From: Hydrangea macrophylla
Lineage: Eukaryota; Streptophyta; Magnoliopsida; Cornales; Hydrangeaceae
Direction of reading: 5' to 3'
Assembly: GCA_033977485.1 (NCBI GenBank)
Contig: CM066994.1
Coordinates: 41,627,155-41,691,154 of the forward strand
Length of the DNA: 64,000 bases
Part shown: positions 34,476 through 43,051 of the stretch, piece after piece
Numbering within the stretch: the first letter of the stretch is position 1
How the letters are laid out: each line of letters begins with the position of its first letter
Made by a program: the position numbers and the translations under genes
The notes under the pieces: model-generated
What the model saw: the letters and a program-made list of their open reading frames with translations, nothing else
What the model was told of the DNA's origin: nothing
Database searches by the model: none

Positions 34476-36203
34476 CTACTCAGCAAATAAATTCGGTTCA
34501 TCAAGATTTTTATCATAAATCAATAACCGAAATTTTCGAGGATCCTCCCAATGAAATAATTTAACAGTGAGAAGAATGTTGGGATCCTCATAAAAATGCA
34601 ACTCCCCCCAACTAATGTCAGGCTCAAGGTCAGAGGAGATGATGCAAAACCTATGGCTTCCAAATTTTTTTGGGACAGTTATAAAAGGAATACCACACTT
34701 TTTAGGAATTATATGCAAGAAACGATCTTTGGTGTTGGTATTTCCTATAACAGCCTCTATTTTAATACTAAAAACAGGGGGAGGCCATGGTTCAATAAAA
34801 GGGGCAGGGTCGAAGTGATGTTCTAATGAAGCTTCACCACCCTCCTCTTGTCCTAGAACAGAATCTATGGAGATATAATCATAGGAATTGAATTTCTGTT
34901 CTATGCACATGGTTTTGGACTGGACTTGGATAAAGCTATCTATTTGGGCCTCAATGTCATAATCACTCAAGAAGGTCAAGCAGTCTAGAAGATTGCTAGC
35001 TTCTTGTTGAATTTTAAGATCATCTAAAGTGGGCCCAATATTTTCCAAGTCTTCTCTCAAAGAATTTTGAAAGTTAAAATTTTGTGAAGAACATGTGCTA
35101 GTATCCTTACCATCCTCTTCCACAACACATTCTGTTTGTTCACGAATGGGGTACACATAACATTCAAGCTCAGGACGAGAGCTTTGATTGATAACAAGGA
35201 TGGGTGATGGGCAACTTGGTGACACAACCTCTTCGGTCGAAAGAGGTGAGGGTTCATGAATATCACTAGAATCTAAATCAGATTTAGATTTTTCAATTAT
35301 GTCCTCTCTAGGGTCACTTTCAAAGGTAGGGGTACAGTCAACAGGGGACTCTTCCTTTCCTAATTGCGTGCAATCACCTAAACTCTCGTCATCTTTTAAA
35401 ACCTCATTCTCATCCTTGTAACTCTCCTCACTATATATGTCATCTATTGAGGTGCTCTGGACAAAGAGATTGTGCAGTTTTATCCAGGCAGTGAAGGAGT
35501 TGATGTCTGGGGTTGTATGTTGAGGAGAAGATGGTTCTACGACTTCATGCTCAATGGTTTGGTTCTGGAGCTCTTTTTGGGTTATCACTTTCTCAAATGA
35601 GTTGTTAACCTCACTCGGTATGAACCCATCACTGTCCTCTAATTCCATTCCATTGTTAGTGTCTTGACATTCAGGTTGTAGCGTTGAAGGACTGGTATAG
35701 TCTTCTAAAGGTTGGCTATCAAATGCTTGTTGATATCTAGCTCCTAATTTATCAATTGCACTCTCTAGCCTTTTTATTTCACTAAGCAGCAATTCTAACA
35801 TACCATTATCCTCAACTTGGTTATTCTCCTCATTATAACTATATGAAGTTTCACCCCATTGTTGTTGGTAATAGTCCCCTCCCCATTGTGTTTGTGTGCA
35901 AGACTCCCCAGAAGGAAAGTCTTGGTGCATTTGGTAATCGTGGGAACTACTACTATATCCTACACTATCATTTTGGTTATATCCCCATTGCGATTGATAG
36001 AACTCTCCAGGTGGAAGTTCTTGATACGTTTGATAACATGGGGGACTAACACGATGGTTTTCCCATTGTGGTGATTGGTAGCACTCAGGTTGATAATGTG
36101 CATCATATGTGGGTGCTTGCCAACTCGGGGTATAGTTCTCATTACCTAATGTGTACCCATTCGTGGTATTTGTGTTGTATGGAGGGTAATATGGATAAGA
36201 CAT
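34476..36203 (-). CDS. Single ORF of the Athila-like element, unknown or gag-like protein
   Basis: An intact 575-codon ORF starting MSYPYYPPYNTNTTNGY. The first 125 residues are rich in Tyr, Gln, Pro and Ser with repeated Y-x-Q and QWG motifs (QWGYNQN, QWGGDYY, QWGETSY). A short helical segment follows (MLELLLSEIKRLESAIDKL), then a long acidic Ser/Glu/Asp-rich region, and a more ordered C-terminus (about 470-575). No gag core, protease, RT or integrase motif was seen. It is the only gene of the element and, unlike the others here, has no stop or frameshift, which suggests recent origin or selection. A structural, RNA-binding role is a guess from composition. Confidence 0.65.
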   Translation of the reverse strand: MSYPYYPPYNTNTTNGYTLGNENYTPSWQAPTYDAHYQPECYQSPQWENHRVSPPCYQTYQELPPGEFYQSQWGYNQNDSVGYSSSSHDYQMHQDFPSGESCTQTQWGGDYYQQQWGETSYSYNEENNQVEDNGMLELLLSEIKRLESAIDKLGARYQQAFDSQPLEDYTSPSTLQPECQDTNNGMELEDSDGFIPSEVNNSFEKVITQKELQNQTIEHEVVEPSSPQHTTPDINSFTAWIKLHNLFVQSTSIDDIYSEESYKDENEVLKDDESLGDCTQLGKEESPVDCTPTFESDPREDIIEKSKSDLDSSDIHEPSPLSTEEVVSPSCPSPILVINQSSRPELECYVYPIREQTECVVEEDGKDTSTCSSQNFNFQNSLREDLENIGPTLDDLKIQQEASNLLDCLTFLSDYDIEAQIDSFIQVQSKTMCIEQKFNSYDYISIDSVLGQEEGGEASLEHHFDPAPFIEPWPPPVFSIKIEAVIGNTNTKDRFLHIIPKKCGIPFITVPKKFGSHRFCIISSDLEPDISWGELHFYEDPNILLTVKLFHWEDPRKFRLLIYDKNLDEPNLFAE

Positions 36204-36336
36204 GTTTACCCAAAATATTTAAACAAAAGAAATTTTTTTTTTTTTCTTGTGAGAGAAAAAGTCCAATGATTATTTTTTTTTTTAAAGTAAAAGAAGAAAA
36301 ATGGAAAAACTTAGTAAAATCCTAACCTAGTTGCCT

Positions 36337-36354
36337 TCCCCGGCAACGGCGCCA
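36337..36354 (-). other. Primer-binding site of the Athila-like element
   Basis: TGGCGCCGTTGCCGGGGA on the minus strand, six bases inside the 5' LTR. This 18-base site is standard for Athila-type and many non-autonomous plant elements. Confidence 0.9.
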
Positions 36355-36360
36355 AAAACT

Positions 36361-37885
36361 TGACACGACTAAATAGTTGTGCGCTCTTGTGCAACACCCA
36401 AGTGTAGGTGATCGTGCAAGTAATACTGGATAAGTCCAGGTCGATCCCACAGGGAAGGAATAGGAAGAAAATATACTAAGTTACAACCTAAAGAAAAGAA
36501 AATAAAAACGAAGGATTGGAGGTTCTAATGAATCCTAATTAATTAAATCAAACTAAATATTAAACTAAACATATAGAAACATAACTAATTAAATTAATAA
36601 ACTAACGGTGTTGGAAACACGTGAATCCACATCAATCCTAACCATCTACCATGCATATTCATTAACGCTCTATGGAGTACATCCCTTTTCAGTATTCCGT
36701 ATTTTTCTAAAGATAAAGAATCAATAGCCCTTTCATGACCGGGACTACCTCATCACAGTTGATTTAAAATACTTGGAAGACGGTTTAAAACAATGGTAAT
36801 TACTTCCACTCTAAATGGTGTTAGCATTCAAAGTGGTTTTCAAAAGTCATTGAAGAAAAGGCCTTAAGGCTTTAAGTTCTAAAAACTGTTGTGACAAACT
36901 GAGCTTATTGGGACAATTTGATGACAGATTTCTAAAACAGAAAGTCATGGAATACTTAAAAGAATCATCTCAAGATTTAACATGTTCGATCGATCGAAGC
37001 GCTCTCGATCGATCGGACAGTCTCATCCTTCAATCGATCGAAGTGCCTTCGATCGCTTGACTATCCCTGGTTCGATCGATCGAAATACCTTCGATCGATC
37101 GAGCCCAAGGTTTCTAAAGATTGCATGGCAGAGGCTAATAATCAATGTTTCATCACATATTCCCAACGTCTAAACTACGGACACATGAATAAACAAGTAC
37201 AGAAATAGTAAAACATAGCGATCATAGTAACTAAAGTAATAAACAATGAAATAAAGAAAAGGGATGAAAAAACCTGTGATAATCTGAAAATAACTTGAAA
37301 CAAACTTGAAATAAACATCAATCTTCAATAATCTTGAGTAAAACAATGAAAGAGGAGGAAGAAAACATAAATCTAACCTAATCTACACCTAATCTAACCC
37401 TAAAACTACCCTAAAACTGCTGTTTTCTGCGTTCTAGAGCGTCCTCTCTTCGTCTGGCGTCAAAATGACGTATATATAGGGTTCCCGCAGAGTTTACGCA
37501 ACTTTTGGATGATTAAAAAGTTCGATCGATCGAGCTTAGTTCGATCGATCGAAGGTTCGATCGATTGAACTCTTCTTCAATCGCTTGAACTCTCTGATTT
37601 TGACAGCTCTGCGCACCGATGGGAGAATGGCCATAACTTTTCACTCGGACCTCGGATTGACCTCCCGTTTGCGGTCACGCGACCGTAACTCAAAGATCTA
37701 CATTTTATATCTCTGGGAAAATCTTCCAAATCTGAACTCTTCATTGCCTAAATTGGCGTTTTCTCAGCTGCTTCTGCTATTCTCTTCACCAGAATCACTT
37801 TCTATGCAATGTTTGCTTTCCATGACCTGTAAAATAGTGTAAAAATACATGTTTGAGTCTCAACATCATAAAAAACACTTGATCA
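36361..37885 (-). repeat. 5' LTR of the Athila-like element
   Basis: Partner of 31332-32855 with about 14 differences. It keeps intact TCGATCGATCGA motifs (about 36985-37101 and 37522-37565); one of these has mutated in the 3' LTR. Confidence 0.85.
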
Positions 37886-37954
37886 TTGATATGCATCTAA
37901 ATCTAGGGACTTGGGGATAAAAGTATGCATAAAAGACCGTTTAATACGCTATGA

Positions 37955-38176
37955 ACATGCACTTTTCACCACGAATCAGCCTCCATTGGGAAAATTGATG
38001 AGGCATTATCTTTACTTGGTGGCGACGCCAAAAAGTGCAGTGATCAACTGCAAGCCAGTGTTCCGTTATCTCGGGCATGGGCCCAGAAGTTGGAGAAAGC
38101 CAAGCGAGATCGGACTGGAGCCATCAAGACCTGGGAGGATCTGAAAGCTAGGCTTAGGAATTTTGGGTCGGCCTAG
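37955..38176 (+). pseudogene. C-terminal part of the antisense Tat gene
   Basis: Plus-strand frame reading KIDEALSLLGGDAKK ... LSRAWAQKLEKAKRDRTG ... KTWEDLKARLRNFGSA, ending with TAG at 38174-38176. The Leu/Lys/Ala pattern matches the coiled-coil style of exon 3, and its position just outside the nested element makes it the severed end of that gene. The 69 bp between the LTR and this frame (37886-37954) are not open in frame and are unexplained. The T-rich sequence after the stop (38190-38232) separates it from the convergent pol end. Confidence 0.7.
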
Positions 38177-38292
38177 AGGCCGACTCCTTTTTTTGGACTT
38201 TGTAAAGATTTTTTTTTTCTTTTTTTTCACATCATTTTTGTAAGTAAGCTGTGCTCAGCCTATCAATACAAAACAAATTTTTTCCATCTAAA

Positions 38293-39177
38293 TCATTCGG
38301 GCTCAGGCTCATAATTTATCAACTGATCATATTCCAACCCAGGGTTAGGTTTATAATCCAGATCAATGGTCTCCCATAACGTAGGGTAATAAGACTTTAA
38401 ATACTGACCATTGATTAATCGGACATGAACAGTTCCATCTAAATCACGAAGCCTGTAAGCACCTCCTCTTTTGACTTGGTGGACGATGAACGGGCCTTCC
38501 CAATTGACCGACCATTTACCATAACGATTATCCTTGTCCCCAATTGGTAACACGACCTTCCATACCAAATCATCAGTGCAAAAAGACTTCTCCTTCACCC
38601 TCTTGTTATAAGCTCGGGCTGCCCGTTGCTTCTGCACTTTTAATGAATCCAAAGCCGATAACCTCATTTCATCTAATCCTTCCAATTCAGCTATCATAGC
38701 CTCGGTGTACTCAGCGGGCTCTAGTTGATTCTGTAAAGCTCTTCTGGCCGATCGGACCGTCACCTCCATAGGTAACATAGCATCGTGCCCGTAAGTCAAC
38801 ATGAATGGCGTGACCCCCGTACTTGACCTTTTTGATGTTCGATAGGCCCATAGTGCTTCGGACAATAGCATGTCCCATTCTTTAGGATTTTCAATAATCA
38901 TTTTTTCAATGATACCCTTAAGGATCTTATTAGTGGACTCGGCCTGACCATTAGCCTGAGCATAATAGGGAGTAGAATTGAGAATTTTGATCCCCCTACT
39001 TTCTGCAAAGGCCGATGTTTCCGTCCCTGTAAACACGGATCCTTGGTCGGCCGTGATCGTTTCCGGAATGCCGAACCTATGGATAATGTGTTCCTCAATG
39101 AATTTGATGACGGTGGCTTGTGTCACCGTTCTACAAGGTATGGCCTCGGCCCACTTGGTAAAGTAGTCCGTAGCCAC
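38293..39177 (-). pseudogene. Tat integrase, core and C-terminal domain
   Basis: 294 codons from MATDYFTKWAEAIPC. Catalytic Asp at residue 44 (TADQGSVFTG) and Glu at 80 (ANGQAESTN) show D-35-E spacing. Then come WAYRTSKRSSTG, the Gly-rich DMLLSEAL and PMEVTVRSARR blocks, and the WEGPFIVHQV beta-barrel region. It ends ...NYEPEPE. It is severed from its N-terminal half by a TAG at 39193-39195. Confidence 0.88.
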
Positions 39178-39192
39178 TATAATGAAACAATG

Positions 39193-39558
39193 CTAGCCCG
39201 ATGATGGCGGTAGGACTTTGCTAATTAAATCCATCGCCCATCCTCTGAACGGCCATGGTTTGATTACGGGTTGCAACTCTTTGGCCGGCACATGCTGAAT
39301 CGGACCATGCTTTTGGCAAGCTTGACACCCCTTTGTATAACTGATACAGTCTTTCAACATGCCGGGCAAGTAATAATTGTATCTTCTTAGCAACCATTTC
39401 ATCTTGGTACCGGCCTGATGAGCCCCACAAATACCTTCATGTACTTCGGCCATAACCTGCATGGCCTGTTTCTTCCCTAGACATCTCAAGACAACGTCGT
39501 CTCCGATCGGTTTCTTGAATAATTCTCCATCAAGTACCACGAATTGGACAGCAAACAA
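39193..39558 (-). pseudogene. Tat integrase, zinc-finger half
   Basis: HHCC zinc-binding residues are seen at His40, His47, Cys78 and Cys81, and the first catalytic Asp at 110 (WAMDLI). The segment ends in PPSSG followed by TAG, where relatives read through; this fits CAG to TAG. Upstream it is separated from the second RNase H by another TAG at 39619-39621. Confidence 0.85.
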
Positions 39559-39618
39559 CCTAACTTTTCGGTCTACCCTTACATTTGGGTGATTCAGGTA
39601 TTCAATGATGGGGATTCT

Positions 39619-40224
39619 CTAGTCGTCATCCTCCATTAAGACCGAATTGGTAGTAGTGTACCAACCTCTTTTTGCAACAGACGAGAGTGATCGGACATGA
39701 ACAGTGACTAGTTGGTCTTCTGCGCTCTTCTGAGAATGTGAGGCTGATCTTGTTTTTGCCAACTTATCGGCCTCAGTATTCGTTGTTCTTGGAATATAGC
39801 TCACACTAATGTCATCAAATGACTCCATGAGTTGAGTAGCAACTGCATGGAACGGGCATAGCTCCCAACTCCTTATCTGAAACTCCCCGGCTATCTGTCC
39901 GATCACCAACCCTGAGTCTCCCTTTATGTGCACGGACGATGCTCCCATTTCAAGGAGTATTTCAAGTCCGATTATAAGTGCTTCGTACTCGGCCTGATTG
40001 TTAGTGCATTTGAAATTGAGCCGAAAAGACATTTTTGTCTTCTTGTACTTGGGTGATAAAATCACCACTCCTGCCCCAGCACCCTCTGCGTTTTTGGAAC
40101 CGTCAAAGATCAACGTCCATGGGACCAAGGACGTGCTCAGCACTTTGGGTGTTGAAGGCAGTTCCCCCAAATCAGTAGGATCTGGGTGATCGGCCAAGAA
40201 ATTGGCTATGGCCTGGCCCTTCAC
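39619..40224 (-). pseudogene. Second, archaeal-type RNase H of the Tat element
   Basis: Motifs LIFDGSKNAEGAGAG, NNQAEYEALIIGLE, IKGDSGLVIGQI and YIPRTTNTEADKLAK provide the D-E-D-D residues of archaeal-like RNase H. Tat-lineage elements have this extra domain after the usual RNase H. Stops at both ends (TAA before SVKGQAIAN, TAG after DDD) separate it from its neighbours. Confidence 0.88.
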
Positions 40225-40227
40225 CGA

Positions 40228-41928
40228 TTACTGCGATCGGTATTGGATGGCAAACTCCATTAAGGCCAAGGTCCATTTTCCAATTCGGCCTCGCATAATT
40301 GGTCTTGACAACATATATTTTATCACATCAGTTTGACATATTATGTAAGTTGAAACAGGAAGCATATATGTTCTTAACTTTTGTGAAGAAAAATACAATG
40401 CCAAGCATAACTTCTCAATCGGCGCATAGCGCTGCTCGATTGGAGTCAAGATTATACTTAAATAATAAACGGCCTGCTCGTTGCCTTGCTCATTATCTTG
40501 AGCTAGCATACTTCCTATAGAGCAATCAGAGGCCGATATATACAATTTTAGGTACCTACCCTTCTTGGGTGGCATTAATACTGGAGGAGTAGACAAATAC
40601 TGTTTGATTCCTTCAAAGGCTTGTTGATGGCTGTCTTCCCATTTGAAGTCTTCGTCGGTCTTGATCTTCAATAATGGGGTCCATACTTGGGTCTTTCCTG
40701 CACAATTTGATATAAACCTTCTCAAGAAATTGATATGCCCCAGCAATCTCTGAAGCTCTTTCTTATTAGCAGGTGGCTTTGCTGCCTGGATAGCCCGAGC
40801 CTTATTCTTATCAATCTCTATCCCCCTTTGATGTACTAAGAAACCTAAAAAGTTCCCTGCTGTAACGCCGAATGCACATTTGAGAGGGTTCATCTTTAGT
40901 CTGTGAGCCCGCATTCTTTCAAATGCCTTTTCCAAATCCCTCAAATGATCGGCGTCACCTCCTGACTTTACCACCACATCATCTATGTAAACTTCCATGA
41001 ACTGTCCGATCATGTCATGGAAGATTGAATTCATTGCCCGTTGATATGTGGCTCCAGCATTCTTCAGCCCGAAAGGCATGACAACCCACTCAAAGGTTCC
41101 AATTGCCCCCGGGCACCGAAAAGCAGTCTTCGGGATATCCTCTTCGGCGATGTAGATCTGGTTATATCCCGAATGCCCGCCCATAAATGGCAGAATTTTA
41201 TGTTTAGCGGCCGAATCAATTAACTGATCGGCCATAGGTATGGGATACTCATCTTTTGGGGTAGCTAAGTTCAAGTTCCTGAAGTCTATGCAGACCCTCA
41301 GCTTCCCATTCTTCTTTACCACTGGGACAACATTCGAGACCCATTCAACATATCGGGCCGTCCGAATGAAGCCGGCGTTCAGTAGTTTCTCGATCTCCTC
41401 TTTCACCTTCAGCGTTACCTCTGGTGACATGCGCCGAGGTTGCTGTTTGAACGGCCTGAACCCCGACTTAATTGGTAATCGGTGTTCCACCAGTTCTCTA
41501 GATAAGCCAGGCATCTCGTCATACTCCCAGGCAAAACAATCTTTGTACTTGTGTAGGAGTGCAATCAGCTCGGCCTGATACTGAGGATCCAGCATCTGAC
41601 TTACATAAGTAGGTTTGTGCTCTTCTTCTTTGCCTAGGTTGACTTCCAAGAGAGGGTCTTGGACATCGGCCTTTAAATCATCAAGTTTTGCCGTGGCCGT
41701 TTCCAACTCATCCATCTGAATCTCTTCTTCTCTCGGCGCTTCCTCTTCGTAAATACAATCAGCCAGATTAACCATTCCATCCGTTGGGCCGATTTCCAAT
41801 CTTCTATCGGCCAAGAATGCACACCATCTGGCCATGCTGGCCCTCAAGGCCTGCAGCTTCCTTTCTTCAATTATCAGAGTCCCCATGGACATCTTCGTGT
41901 TCAACGATCTCAATCGGCCTTGACTCAT
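40228..41928 (-). pseudogene. Tat reverse transcriptase and first RNase H
   Basis: 566 codons. RT blocks: VVPVVKKNGKLRVCIDFRNLN, MPFGLKNAGATYQRAM, and catalytic YIDD at residues 314-317. The block normally reading FMDGYSGYNQI is here FMGGHSGYNQI, so the first catalytic Asp is replaced by Gly and the polymerase should be inactive even if expressed. RNase H follows (LYISASDCSIGSMLA, where DAS is usual, also changed). The start overlaps the protease ORF in another frame (41867-41928), which shows a frameshift. Confidence 0.9.
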
Positions 41929-42490
41929 CTGTCCGACTGAGATTATGGAAATATGCTTTAATGTCCGACGAACTTCCTTTAAGGAAGGTCGCTGAATTTG
42001 GTCTTCCCATTTTGTTGCACCCTAGCAACTTAACAGGCCCGATGTCATCCTCATACAAAACTGCATCGGCCATTTGCACACGGGCTACAAATGGCTTGGT
42101 GTCTGCCCCCACCACTTTCACCTCATCACCCCTCCAGAAAATCAACAACTGATGGAGTGTGGAGGGAATACAATAATTGGGGTGTATCCAGTCTCGGCCT
42201 AATAATGCATTATAGGCCGCCGAGGTTTCCACAATGAAAAAAGCAGTCATGACCGTTTTACTGCCAAATGTCAGTTCGAGTGGTAGGATACCCTTTGTTC
42301 TCGAAGGTGCCCCCGTGAAGCTCTGGACATTCATTTCGGTCGAAATTAACTCTGACTCAGACTTTTGCAGGATCCTCAACATAATTTGGGGCATGATGTT
42401 AATGGTAGACCCCCCATCAACAAGAATCCTATTTATTGGGACGCCTTCGATATGCCCTTTCACATACAAAGGCTTCAGATGTTGGGACAT
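41867..42490 (-). pseudogene. Tat aspartic protease region
   Basis: Contains ILVDGGSTINIMP, the DGGS form of the retropepsin active site common in Tat elements, then ALLGRDWIHPNYCIPST. It would cleave the polyprotein. It lies upstream of RT in a different frame. Confidence 0.85.
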
Positions 42491-42498
42491 CTAGTGTG

Positions 42499-43051
42499 TT
42501 AGCTTTTCAAACACCACTTTACTGGTCCAGTCTTCATTCTATCCTCAGTCTGATGTCCTTTCGACCTCAAGATGGTGATCTTAGGCCGATCGGCTTGGTT
42601 GTCGGTGGCGTCTACATTTTTACTCGTGGCTTCCACCACTCTAGGCTTAACGGTCTCTCCCCCGTTCCAAAAGATTTCTTCCATCACGGCCGAGTCCTTA
42701 GCTAGGCCTTCTACTACATCCCTCTCCATGGCCGATGGCTGGTCCGGCTTGGCCATGAAGGACATAGGTAGTGTGAACACCATGTTGGATGACAAGCCTA
42801 ATGGGATTGTCCTGAATTGTATTGGCGAAAAACTTGAGTCCTACACATCTCCATCGGACTCGATCATCTTGTCCAAGGTAACTCTACCTTCTTCCTGTGA
42901 TCTTTCTTGTCGGACTCTTTCCCTTGGGTTCTCAGTGGCAACACGCATCGCTCTCGTGGAAAGTCCTTGGTCATCGGACACTTTGGGCTCTGTGGGCGCA
43001 GGAGGGTTTCCAGCCTGATTCTTCAAAACTGACGTTCTCGCTCGGCCTGTC
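42499..43051 (-). pseudogene. Gag-protease linker of the Tat element, multiply broken
   Basis: Minus-strand frames 43026-42841 and 42795-42499 encode a charged, Ser/Glu-rich linker (for example MRVATENPRERVRQERS, WNGGETVKPRVVE) with stops at about 42841 and 42499. No domain recognised. It joins gag to the protease in related elements. Confidence 0.6.

Larger units (their letters stand above)
31332..37885 (-). mobile_element. Athila-like non-autonomous LTR retrotransposon nested in the antisense gene
   Basis: LTRs of 1,524 and 1,525 bp (31332-32855 and 36361-37885) read TGATCAAGTG...GTCGTGTCA on the minus strand. The primer-binding site TGGCGCCGTTGCCGGGGA is typical of Athila/Tat elements. 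The internal 3.5 kb holds one 575-codon ORF and no pol domain, so the element must be mobilised in trans. LTRs differ at about 14 sites (0.9%). No matching 5-bp target duplication was found (GCCTC against TTGAT), so one end may be rearranged. Confidence 0.85.
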
